Shown in pieces: positions 52,385 to 60,176 of a DNA stretch of 64,000 bases. The DNA comes from JAKPKF01 sp964536135 (GTDB taxonomy: Bacteria > Patescibacteriota > Dojkabacteria > SC72). Under the pieces are notes generated by a model, which did no database searches, was not told the DNA's origin, and saw nothing but the letters and a program-made list of their open reading frames with translations. The stretch is from positions 10,489-74,488 of the forward strand of contig CAZHVM010000002.1 in NCBI GenBank assembly GCA_964536135.1. Reading direction: 5' to 3'. Position numbers and translations under genes: made by a program. Position 1 is the first letter of the stretch; each line of letters starts with the position of its first letter.

Positions 52385-52765
52385 TTACAAGGTAATAGAC
52401 CACAAACCATGGACATTACAGTATGCTCGGATTTTAACATTCTTTTCTTCTCGAGCAGAAAATTCAGCATAAGGTTTATCATTTGGAGAAAGATATTTTC
52501 TAAAGACATTGCCATCTACGATGCATTCTATCCATTCTATGTAGTGTTCTTCTAACATTGGATGGTCTATAGATCCAATATTTATCTTTAGGACACCACC
52601 TTCAAATATAGCTACTGGCAGGTGTTTTTCTAATCCTTCATCCGAATTCTTCTCTGAGAGTAACTCCATTGGTTTTCCACAACACACCAACGTTCCACCT
52701 CCTACATGGGTTAGTTGAACAATATTCCCACATATTGGACATTTATATATCTCATTGATTTTCAT
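52385..52765 (-). CDS. dfx: Desulfoferrodoxin (superoxide reductase)
   Basis: A 126-residue superoxide reductase that reduces superoxide to hydrogen peroxide without making oxygen, a mark of anaerobes. The desulforedoxin-type centre has C9, C12, C28 and C29 (KCPICG, VCCGKP); the catalytic iron site has H48 (KHLPV), H68 and H74 (HPMLEEHYIEWIE), C116 and H119 (YCNVHGLW). All ligands are present. The ATG at 52765 lies 5 nt after a minus-strand TATATT (52771-52776); a longer open frame upstream runs into the divergent gene and is unlikely coding. Confidence 0.95.
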   Translation of the reverse strand: MKINEIYKCPICGNIVQLTHVGGGTLVCCGKPMELLSEKNSDEGLEKHLPVAIFEGGVLKINIGSIDHPMLEEHYIEWIECIVDGNVFRKYLSPNDKPYAEFSAREEKNVKIRAYCNVHGLWSITL

Positions 52766-52829
52766 AGCTAAATATATTAAATTTAGATGTATATTAAAGT
52801 ATAACTTGTTAAATAAAGAAAACAAAACT

Positions 52830-53810
52830 ATGGACAACAGATTCTTTAAAAAGGATTTAGGGGGTGCAATATTTCTCCTTTTCATTGGTACATTATTCCT
52901 TCTAAATACAACAGGAGTAGTACATTGGGGGATATGGTTACATATTATTAAATTTTGGCCTGTATTTATAATTCTTGGAGGCTTGAGATTGGTTCTTGAA
53001 GGATCAAAGGTAACAGAGATTATTATGACAATTGTCACATTCTTCTCATGCTTAGCAGTAGGTTTCTTAGCATACTCTTCATACACTAACCAAGAAGTAT
53101 CCTTTTTACCTTATTTCATAATTAATATGAGAGATGTAACAAATACAGAGTTTAAACAGGAAGAGACTTTTACTGTACTAAAAGACTCGTACAAAGATGT
53201 ACAAAAAAGAAGCTTAGATATTGATATTGCAGCAGCTAAAGCAACTATTACAGATGACAGAGAAGCAAATTATCTTGAAGTTGATGGAAACTATGACGAG
53301 CAGTTTGTACAACCAGTTGTACAGAGTAACTTAAAGGATGGTGAGCTTACAATACTTTTCGACACAGTCTTTTCAAAAGAGAGAATGTATTGGGGTCAGA
53401 ACAATATGATGTTCAATCTTTTTATTGGACAACCTTCCATTCTCACAGATATATCTTTGACTGTAGGAGCAGGAGATACTGAATTAAATTTCAATAAATT
53501 ACTTTTAGATACTTTATCTGCAAAAGTAGGAGCTGGTAGATTGTTAATTGCTCTATCAGATCAGTCCATACCAAAAGAGATTAGTCTTGATGTAGGAGCG
53601 GGAGAGATGATTTTAGATATACCAAAGGAGGTTGGTTATGAGATAAATTACTCTCTCGGTGTAGGAGAGATTGTTGCAGATGGGAAACAGATCGCCGTAT
53701 TTTCTGACAAAGGGACTTCTTACAAATCTTCTAACTACGAAACATCTTCAGATAAGATTATAATAGATGCGAAAGTAGGGGTAGGCAGCCTTTCTATTGT
53801 AAATAATTAA
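52830..53810 (+). CDS. LiaF-like membrane protein with toast-rack domain
   Basis: A 326-residue protein with an N-terminal set of three to four short membrane helices (LGGAIFLLFIGTLFLL, FWPVFIILGGLRLVL) typical of the LiaF transmembrane/DUF5668 unit, followed by a beta-solenoid-like toast-rack domain with repeats (LDIDIAAAKATI, ISLTVGAGDTELNF, ISLDVGAGEMILDI). LiaF relatives sense cell-envelope stress. Start at 52830 gives a proper basic N-terminus. A related gene follows 17 nt later. Confidence 0.75.
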   Translation: MDNRFFKKDLGGAIFLLFIGTLFLLNTTGVVHWGIWLHIIKFWPVFIILGGLRLVLEGSKVTEIIMTIVTFFSCLAVGFLAYSSYTNQEVSFLPYFIINMRDVTNTEFKQEETFTVLKDSYKDVQKRSLDIDIAAAKATITDDREANYLEVDGNYDEQFVQPVVQSNLKDGELTILFDTVFSKERMYWGQNNMMFNLFIGQPSILTDISLTVGAGDTELNFNKLLLDTLSAKVGAGRLLIALSDQSIPKEISLDVGAGEMILDIPKEVGYEINYSLGVGEIVADGKQIAVFSDKGTSYKSSNYETSSDKIIIDAKVGVGSLSIVNN

Positions 53811-53827
53811 TTTATATATTCATTAAT

Positions 53828-54508
53828 ATGCAAAAAAATTACACAAAAATAATAATAGGGATAATAATCATCCTAATAGGTCTTGGATTTCTCTCAGAAA
53901 CAGCTGGTATTTGGGGTTCACTTGGATTTAGTACTTGGCGTCTTATTGGTTTGATATGGCCTACAATCCTTCTCTTTGTTGGGGTAAAAATGATTTTAAA
54001 TAACAATACAACTGCAGGGATTATAATCTTAAGTTTTGGATTGGGAGTACTTTTGAGTAATCTCTTTCATTGGAATTTCTTCGGTGTGCTGTGGCCATTG
54101 GTACTCATTGCTATTGGTGTCTCAATTTTCTTAAAGAAAGATAACGACAATATAAACACAGGAATTAAGAGAGATGAAAGAGATGAATTTCAAGATTCAA
54201 TAATTTTTTGGGGTGTAGATAAGGATCTGACTTCAAAGAGTTTTAAAGATGGGAATATCAATGTAGCTTTTGGTGGATACAAATTAGATATGAGAGATGC
54301 AAAGATATCTAAAGATGGAGCAAAAATAGTTGCAAATACAGCATTCGGTGGAATAGATATTATTGTTCCGAAAGACTGTAAGGTGGTATCCAATGGCTCA
54401 GGTATATTTGGAGGTTGGGATAACAAACTTTCCGACAGAGACATTAAAGCTCCAGTACTAGAGATTTCTGGATCTGCAATCTTTGGAGGTGTGGATATAA
54501 AGGAATAA
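53828..54508 (+). CDS. LiaF-like membrane protein
   Basis: A 226-residue relative of the preceding gene. Four short membrane helices (KIIIGIIIILIGLGFLSE, RLIGLIWPTILLFVGVKMIL, AGIIILSFGLGVLLS, WPLVLIAIGVSIFL) are followed by a cytoplasmic beta domain with the LiaF-type motif FGGYKLDMRDAKI ... TAFGGIDIIVPKDCKVV. The two genes probably form a small envelope-stress module; no LiaRS kinase lies next to them. Confidence 0.75.
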   Translation: MQKNYTKIIIGIIIILIGLGFLSETAGIWGSLGFSTWRLIGLIWPTILLFVGVKMILNNNTTAGIIILSFGLGVLLSNLFHWNFFGVLWPLVLIAIGVSIFLKKDNDNINTGIKRDERDEFQDSIIFWGVDKDLTSKSFKDGNINVAFGGYKLDMRDAKISKDGAKIVANTAFGGIDIIVPKDCKVVSNGSGIFGGWDNKLSDRDIKAPVLEISGSAIFGGVDIKE

Positions 54509-54566
54509 AGAAATTCGTTTCTTCTATATATAAACATACCATTGTGTGGTAGAATAATCCCTTATT

Positions 54567-56453
54567 ATGGAATACTCTCCAGTTAATAAAGAAAATATTA
54601 GAAATGTCGCTATCATCGCACATGTAGATCACGGTAAAACAACCCTTGTAGATGCTTTTATGAAACAAACACATCTTTTTAGAGATAACCAAGAAGAGAT
54701 GTCCCAGACAAGAATTCTGGATTCTAGTGATTTAGAAAAAGAAAAAGGTATTACCATTAGTGCTAAGAATATTTCAATCAGATACAAAGGATACAAGATA
54801 AATATAATCGATACTCCAGGACACGCAGACTTTGGTGGAGAAGTAGAACGAACATTGAATATGGCAGATAGTTGTTTACTTCTTGTAGACGCAAAAGAGG
54901 GGCCAATGCCACAAACAAAATTTGTTCTTAAAAAAGCTCTTCAGCTAGGATTAAAACCTATCCTTGTTATTAACAAAATAGACAAGAAATTGGCAAACTG
55001 TAAAAGGACTTTAAGTAAAGTTCAAGATCTTTTTCTTGCATTGGCTTCAGATATCGAACAGTTGGAATTTCCTGTTTACTATGCAATATCCAGAGAAGGA
55101 AAAATTTTTAAGGAATTACCACAGGGAGATCTTACAATCCCAAATTCAACAACTGGAGATGTTTCTCCTATCCTTGATGCAATAATAGCAATGCCAGAAC
55201 CAAAAGGAGAATTAGATGCACCATTTCAAATGCAAATTAATTCTCTAGAATACGATCAACATCTTGGAAGATACCTCATAGGAAAAATTAGACGAGGTAA
55301 GGTTTGTATTAATGATCCAATAATCCTCCTTACAAAAGAAGATAAAAAACAGGGAAGAGTAAAAGAACTTTTTGTGAAAGAAGGACTTGCTTGGATACCA
55401 GCAAAAAGTGCCGCAGTAGGAGAGATAGTTGCGCTAACAGGTTTAGAATCTACCGCAATTGGAGCTACAATATGTGAATTAGATCACCCAGAACCACTAC
55501 CGGAGATAACAATTACTCCACCATCTGTTAGAATCAAGGTTGAACCAAACACATCCCCTTTCTTAGGTAAGGAAGGAAGGTATGTAACAGCAAAGCAATT
55601 AGGACAACGACTTGAACAAGAAAAGAATTTAAATATTAGCTTAGATATACAGAGCCACGGCTCAAACAGTTATTTCATCTCTGGAAGAGGGGAGCTCCAA
55701 CTTGCCATCCTTGTTGAGCAGTTAAGAAGAGAGGGCTTTGAATTACAATTAAGTAAACCAGAAGTAATTCTTCAAAAAATTGACAATGTTGTTTCCGAAC
55801 CACTTGAGGAATTAATAATCGATGCACCAGAAATATATATGAGTACAATTACCCAAGAAGTAAGTGATAGAAAAGGGGAGTTAATAAATATTGAAACTGA
55901 AGATGGTAATACAAGATTTACATACAAGATATTAACAAGAAATATAATCGGACTGCACCGAGTCCTTATGAATGCTACTAAGGGTGAAGCAGTTATTAAT
56001 AGCTTTATAACAGAATATATACCATATACACAACAAGAATCGCTCTTTAGGAAAGGTGTCATCATATCCTCTGAAACTGGTACAGCACTTGCATACTCAT
56101 TGACTACCGTCCAAGAGAGAGGCAGACTTTTTATCGGAGGCTCTACAGAAGTATACGAAGGGATGATAATTGGAATAAATAATCATGAAAATGACATTGA
56201 GGTAAATCCATGTAAAGCAAGACATAAAACAAATGTAAGAATGTCACATGCAGAAGTAACAGAAATATCTCTTAAGGCTACACTACCACTTACATTAGAA
56301 TTTGCACTCTCATTTATCAATGATGATGAACTAATAGAGGTAACTCCAAAGAGTATTCGTTTAAGAAAGAAACTCCTCACCGACACTGAGAGAGTATGGG
56401 CAAAGAGAAAAAATCTTACAGCCTATGCCAAACAACAAATGGGTATAGATTAA
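54567..56453 (+). CDS. typA: Ribosome-associated GTPase TypA/BipA
   Basis: A 628-residue translational GTPase. The G1 motif is IIAHVDHGKTTLVD, G2 lies in EKEKGITISAKN, G3 is DTPGHADFGGEVERTLN and G4 is VINKIDKK. The C-terminal domains include the family block VQERGRLFIGGSTEVYEGMIIG and the BipA-specific C-terminal domain (RLRKKLLTDTERVWAKRKN). TypA helps ribosome assembly and translation under stress. A bidirectional terminator follows. Confidence 0.95.
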   Translation: MEYSPVNKENIRNVAIIAHVDHGKTTLVDAFMKQTHLFRDNQEEMSQTRILDSSDLEKEKGITISAKNISIRYKGYKINIIDTPGHADFGGEVERTLNMADSCLLLVDAKEGPMPQTKFVLKKALQLGLKPILVINKIDKKLANCKRTLSKVQDLFLALASDIEQLEFPVYYAISREGKIFKELPQGDLTIPNSTTGDVSPILDAIIAMPEPKGELDAPFQMQINSLEYDQHLGRYLIGKIRRGKVCINDPIILLTKEDKKQGRVKELFVKEGLAWIPAKSAAVGEIVALTGLESTAIGATICELDHPEPLPEITITPPSVRIKVEPNTSPFLGKEGRYVTAKQLGQRLEQEKNLNISLDIQSHGSNSYFISGRGELQLAILVEQLRREGFELQLSKPEVILQKIDNVVSEPLEELIIDAPEIYMSTITQEVSDRKGELINIETEDGNTRFTYKILTRNIIGLHRVLMNATKGEAVINSFITEYIPYTQQESLFRKGVIISSETGTALAYSLTTVQERGRLFIGGSTEVYEGMIIGINNHENDIEVNPCKARHKTNVRMSHAEVTEISLKATLPLTLEFALSFINDDELIEVTPKSIRLRKKLLTDTERVWAKRKNLTAYAKQQMGID

Positions 56454-56484
56454 TTATTAAATCCAAGTAGTTTTGTATAAAAGA

Positions 56485-56510
56485 AAAAGGGCTGTTTTAC
56501 CAGCCCTTTT
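56485..56510. terminator. Bidirectional Rho-independent terminator
   Basis: AAAAGGGCTG (56485-56494) pairs with CAGCCCTTTT (56501-56510) around a 6-nt loop, between the convergent typA and RRM genes. The A and T runs flank the G+C stem, so it can stop transcription both ways. Confidence 0.9.
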
Positions 56511-56531
56511 AGAATTCAATTAATAACAGAA

Positions 56532-56834
56532 TTAATTTCTGTCGTCTCTATTGAAGTTTCCGCCATCGAATGATCTTCTCTCGCGATTTTCCTCACGTGC
56601 TTCAGATACATTCAAAGCTCTACCGTCCAACTCTTTACCATTCAACTCAGCAATTGCTTTCTGAGCTTCTTCTTCAGAGGACATCTTTACAAAACCAAAT
56701 CCCTTGGATCTGTTCTTGATTCTGTCCTTGATTACTACTGCCTCTTCGACAGTACCAATGGCACTAAAAGTCTCTCTTAGCATCTCGTCATCGACGTTCC
56801 AGCTAAGATTTCCGATAAATAATTTGTTTCCCAT
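56532..56834 (-). CDS. RRM-type RNA-binding protein
   Basis: A 100-residue protein with one RNA recognition motif: RNP2 KLFIGNLSW near residue 4 and RNP1 KGFGFVKMSS near residue 44. The tail is Arg/Gly/Asn-rich (ERRSFDGGNFNRDDRN), as in cold-induced bacterial Rbp proteins. It would bind mRNA in the cytoplasm. Unlike most genes here it has a leader of about 86 nt (promoter 56928-56936), which may carry control elements. It is divergent from queH. Confidence 0.93.
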   Translation of the reverse strand: MGNKLFIGNLSWNVDDEMLRETFSAIGTVEEAVVIKDRIKNRSKGFGFVKMSSEEEAQKAIAELNGKELDGRALNVSEAREENRERRSFDGGNFNRDDRN

Positions 56835-56927
56835 TATTTATAAAAAATAAATTAAACTCGCTATACCAATACACTTGGGAGAAAAATTACTCAAAGCAGT
56901 CTGTTCGATCGCTCCAATAGCATGAAC

Positions 56928-56936
56928 ATTATACCA
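56928..56936 (-). promoter_or_regulatory. Extended -10 of the RRM gene (TGGTATAAT)
   Basis: On the minus strand TG-G-TATAAT ends at 56928, implying a start near 56921 and an 86-nt leader. No clear -35 box. Confidence 0.5.
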
Positions 56937-56960
56937 TAGTTTGTAGTAAAATATATATTT

Positions 56961-57479
56961 ATGGAAAAATCAATATTAATACATACATGTTGCGCTGACT
57001 GTTTACTTAATACACTGCCAGCGTTTAAGCAACAAGGAAATATTTCAATACTCTTTTACAACCCCAATATTCATCCAAGAGCTGAATTTCTGGAAAGGCT
57101 AAACGCTGTCAAAGTTGTCTTAAAAGAGTATCCCGCTTTTAAATTAATAATCCCTGATTACAAACCAAGTGAATATTTTGAAAGTATACGGAAAGAAAAG
57201 AACAGATGTCGAGGATGTTGGAAACAGAGATTAAGCTACTTGTTTAAGTATGCTAAAGAATATAATTTCGAATCTGTAACTTCTACGCTAATCAGTAGCT
57301 CATACCAGAACAGAGAAGAGATACTTAAAATTGCACAAGAATTTGAAAAAGACTTCTCAATACCTTTTTTATTACCGAAGGAATACAAGCAGAAAATACA
57401 TAAAGGGTTTTACAAACAGAACTTTTGTGGTTGCTGTTACTCACTTACCGAACGAATGAATGAAAAATATATGAAATAA
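56961..57479 (+). CDS. queH: Epoxyqueuosine reductase QueH
   Basis: A 172-residue QueH (DUF208) protein, the last step of queuosine synthesis at tRNA wobble positions. The cysteine set is complete: C10, C11 and C14 in HTCCADC, C83 and C86 in RCRGCW, and C156, C158 and C159 in NFCGCCYS; YNPNIHPRAEF and SSSYQNREE are family blocks. QueH binds an Fe-S cluster and another metal. Other queuosine genes are not seen, so the precursor base may be salvaged. Confidence 0.93.
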   Translation: MEKSILIHTCCADCLLNTLPAFKQQGNISILFYNPNIHPRAEFLERLNAVKVVLKEYPAFKLIIPDYKPSEYFESIRKEKNRCRGCWKQRLSYLFKYAKEYNFESVTSTLISSSYQNREEILKIAQEFEKDFSIPFLLPKEYKQKIHKGFYKQNFCGCCYSLTERMNEKYMK

Positions 57480-57496
57480 CTGTTATAATCTTCGCT

Positions 57497-57616
57497 ATGA
57501 ATTACTTTATCATAATGCTACTAGTCCTGTTAGCATCTGTTGCAATTTTAATTATTCTTTCTCGTTTTCTTCCAAACAAAGGCTCAGACGATTCCAACGA
57601 AGAAGATGAAGAATAA
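57497..57616 (+). CDS. Small single-pass membrane protein, 39 residues
   Basis: A short frame encoding a membrane helix (IIMLLVLLASVAILIILSRF) and an acidic tail (SDDSNEEDEE). TGTTATAAT, an extended -10 (TATAAT 57484-57489), ends 7 nt before the ATG, in the same way as confirmed-looking genes nearby, which supports expression. No family recognised. Confidence 0.55.
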   Translation: MNYFIIMLLVLLASVAILIILSRFLPNKGSDDSNEEDEE

Positions 57617-57662
57617 AAATATTGTAAGGTTTTTGTAAGATAAAGATTAATAAACTGTCAAG

Positions 57663-58379
57663 ATGTTAAGACAAAAATTTAGACCTTCAATTCTTCTAAT
57701 AATTTGTGATGCAAACATTGGTTGGCTATTCCAGAAGAATTTCCTCAATACTGAATTTATATTTAATATTGCATATAATCAAGAGACTGGGATACAGAAA
57801 GCTTTAAGTAATAAATATGACCTCGTGTTAATAGATCTTCAAGATACATCCGAGACATATTTCGACATCTTAATTCGTATAAGATATATAAATAGAAATA
57901 TTCCAATCATTATATTAGGAGATAAGGAAGAGACTGAAAATGAGATTAATTCATACAAATTTGGTGCCAATCTTTTCCACCCTAAGCCATTAAATTTTCC
58001 ACTTTTGGAAGCAGAAATTAGACAGCTTCTCTTTTACAAATTAAAAAATGTTCTTGTAATTATGAAGGATATAAAGATAGATTTAACAAGTAGAATAATA
58101 AAACGAAAACAGAAAGAAATTAATCTTACAAAAAATGAATTTAACCTCTTACTTTTGTTAATAAAGAGTCGTGAGAAAGCAATTAGTAGAGAGAAGATAA
58201 TTTCAGATGTTCTGAACTATAATAAAGATATCGAATATGCAGCGGTTGATACCATGATTAGTAGAATAAGGAAGAAGCTGTCTCAATACGGCAATGAGAA
58301 TGTAATAGAAACAGTCGTAAAAATTGGGTATAGGTTAAACCCCTCTTACATTAAAAACTGTAAAGTCAAACACTATTAA
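57663..58379 (+). CDS. OmpR-type response regulator (orphan)
   Basis: A 238-residue protein with an N-terminal receiver domain (ILLIICDANIG, phospho-acceptor Asp in LVLIDLQDTS, lysine in FHPKPL) and a C-terminal winged helix DNA-binding domain (INLTKNEFNLLLLLIKSREKAISREKIISDVL ... AVDTMISRIRKKL). The acidic pocket has only one clear Asp (CDAN) where two are usual. No histidine kinase is adjacent. Its spacing and neighbours give no target. Confidence 0.88.
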   Translation: MLRQKFRPSILLIICDANIGWLFQKNFLNTEFIFNIAYNQETGIQKALSNKYDLVLIDLQDTSETYFDILIRIRYINRNIPIIILGDKEETENEINSYKFGANLFHPKPLNFPLLEAEIRQLLFYKLKNVLVIMKDIKIDLTSRIIKRKQKEINLTKNEFNLLLLLIKSREKAISREKIISDVLNYNKDIEYAAVDTMISRIRKKLSQYGNENVIETVVKIGYRLNPSYIKNCKVKHY

Positions 58380-58401
58380 TAATTATGATATACTCTTGGG
58401 T

Positions 58402-58893
58402 ATGCCAAAAGCACTTAAAATAATCACAATTAAAGATCCTAAAGAAGAGAGATTACTAAGAAAAAGAAGTCAAGATATCTCCACAAAGGAAATAAAAACT
58501 CCACAGTTTCAAGAATTTCTAGATAATCTTCTTTACACTGCAGAACATAGTGAAGAGCAAGGAAATGTCCCTGCGGGAGGTATTGCCGCGGTACAGGTAG
58601 GGAAACACCAGAAAGTTTTCTTTATCCTGAATTATGATACAAATAAATGGGAAGTATTTATTAATCCGAAAATAGAGATTGAAGAATTCTTAAAAACTAC
58701 TACGAAAGAGGGCTGCTTGAGTGTACCAGATATTCTTGGAGATGTTACAAGATATTTGAAAATAAAGATTAAGTACCAAAACAGAGAAGGAGAGTGGGAA
58801 ACAAAAAAATATGAAGGTCTAAATGCTGTAAGCATACAACATGAGATAGACCACTTGGAAGGAGTGCTCTTCATTGATAAAATAGATAAGTAA
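58402..58893 (+). CDS. def: Peptide deformylase
   Basis: A 163-residue metalloenzyme removing the formyl group from new proteins. Motif 1 is GIAAVQVG (usually GxGLAAxQ), motif 2 is EGCLSVP with ligand C105, and motif 3 is QHEIDHLEG with H147, E148 and H151. A TGATATACT extended -10 (TATACT 58389-58394) ends 7 nt before the ATG at 58402, which rules out the upstream TTG. It is followed 21 nt later by a surface protein. Confidence 0.95.
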   Translation: MPKALKIITIKDPKEERLLRKRSQDISTKEIKTPQFQEFLDNLLYTAEHSEEQGNVPAGGIAAVQVGKHQKVFFILNYDTNKWEVFINPKIEIEEFLKTTTKEGCLSVPDILGDVTRYLKIKIKYQNREGEWETKKYEGLNAVSIQHEIDHLEGVLFIDKIDK

Positions 58894-58914
58894 ATTATTT
58901 AGAAACTGCCATAC

Positions 58915-60069
58915 ATGTTTAAGAAGATAATATTAACAATAATATTTGCAGTAATCTTTCTTGGAAATAAACCTCTCTTTGCTCAACAGAGTGTCGCGGA
59001 TGTAATAGGTACAGTCAAAGGAGATACCGTAATTTCAGATTTGGATAAGAAAGAAGCTCAAAGAGAAGATTCCTTTACGAATCTTTTAAAACTTAATATC
59101 CCCAGTCAAACAAATAATCCAAGCTTAGTATTGACCTTTACTGACCCATCTGAGGAAAAGAAAGGCGTTCAACTTGAAATAGATTCTAAAAGTTTTATTA
59201 CAATTAGCAGTCCATACACACTACCTGCACTTTCTATTGGAGATCATATCTTGAAATTCAAATTTGTAGATGAAATAGGAACAACTCAATTATTAGAAAA
59301 GAACCTGATTGTGCTACCAAGAGCTCCAATTATAAGCGCTCCAACAATTAATGACTCCTCTGTTCTTGTTTATGGTACAGGTTTAGCAAATTCAGAAATT
59401 ATCCTTGTTATGTCCTCAGGTCTAAATCTCTTTACCAAGCAATCTACAATAGATGGAGAAGGAAAATGGTCAATAACCTTCGAAACTGGAGAATTAGTAG
59501 ACGAAACATATTCTTTAACAGGATATGTAAGAAAATACGGATATTCTAGCGATCCTGCAGAATCAATTACTTTTGTTCTTGGGGAAGGTACTACAACAAT
59601 CGCAGGTACCAATTCGAATGTTTTCTCTTTTAAGAATGTAAACCTTTCTACATTAGGGAAATTCATATCTGAGAATCCAGATATTATAGCTTTAGTGGCC
59701 AGTTTCTTTGTATTAGGCTTCTTGGTATCGTTCTTGCTTTCTCTCATTTTTAAGAATACAGGTGATAACGAAAATATCGAAAAAATGAAAAAAGATGTTA
59801 TAAAACCAAAAACCGATGAAAAAGAGTTAACATTAAAGGAGAAACTCCTTTTGGGGAAAAGAGATGAGAAACCTATTATAAAGGATCAAAAAGAAGAGAA
59901 TATTAAAGTTGAAGAAAAAGCAGAAGTAAAGAAAGAAGAAGAAAAGATTATTACAAAAATTGACTTCTTAAGAGATTTTAAGAATTTTGATCCTGATAAT
60001 GCAAAAGGGAAAGAGAGTAATAATCCACAAAGAAAAATCAAGATATCCCTGACATCAAAAAAGGATTAA
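58915..60069 (+). CDS. Exported protein with Ig-like domain, membrane helix and long charged cytoplasmic tail
   Basis: A 384-residue protein: signal peptide (KIILTIIFAVIFLGNKPLFA), two beta-sandwich regions, the second Ig-like (LVYGTGLANSEIILVMSS ... DGEGKWSITFETGELVDETYSL), a membrane helix (IIALVASFFVLGFLVSFLLSLIF) and about 100 Lys/Glu-rich residues, some coiled-coil-like (EEKAEVKKEEEKIITKIDFL). Its layout matches the protein at 30077-31294. It lies between def and tRNA-Leu. Confidence 0.65.
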   Translation: MFKKIILTIIFAVIFLGNKPLFAQQSVADVIGTVKGDTVISDLDKKEAQREDSFTNLLKLNIPSQTNNPSLVLTFTDPSEEKKGVQLEIDSKSFITISSPYTLPALSIGDHILKFKFVDEIGTTQLLEKNLIVLPRAPIISAPTINDSSVLVYGTGLANSEIILVMSSGLNLFTKQSTIDGEGKWSITFETGELVDETYSLTGYVRKYGYSSDPAESITFVLGEGTTTIAGTNSNVFSFKNVNLSTLGKFISENPDIIALVASFFVLGFLVSFLLSLIFKNTGDNENIEKMKKDVIKPKTDEKELTLKEKLLLGKRDEKPIIKDQKEENIKVEEKAEVKKEEEKIITKIDFLRDFKNFDPDNAKGKESNNPQRKIKISLTSKKD

Positions 60070-60073
60070 TTCA

Positions 60074-60082
60074 TGATAGAAT
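60074..60082 (+). promoter_or_regulatory. Extended -10 element (TGATAGAAT) before tRNA-Leu
   Basis: TGA-TAGAAT at 60074-60082 ends 9 nt before the tRNA and starts just after the surface protein stop. Confidence 0.45.
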
Positions 60083-60091
60083 GTAGCACAT

Positions 60092-60174
60092 GCCAGGATG
60101 GTGAAATGGCAGACACGCTACGTTCAGAACGTAGTCCTAGCAATAGGGTGGGGGTTCAAGTCCCCCTCCTGGCA
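60092..60174 (+). tRNA. tRNA-Leu (CAG anticodon)
   Basis: Acceptor stem GCCAGGA/TCCTGGC, D arm, anticodon stem CTACG/CGTAG with loop TTCAGAA (CAG at 60125-60127), a long variable arm typical of leucine tRNA, T arm GGGGGTTCAAGTCCCCC and discriminator A60174. CCA is not encoded, unlike tRNA-His. Its 3' end is 2 nt from the convergent solute-binding gene. Confidence 0.95.
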
Positions 60175-60176
60175 TA

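Noticed and set aside
52766..53086. N-terminal extension of desulfoferrodoxin
   Set aside because: The family begins at the KCPICG motif, a leaderless -10 precedes 52765, and the extension overlaps the divergent LiaF-like gene.
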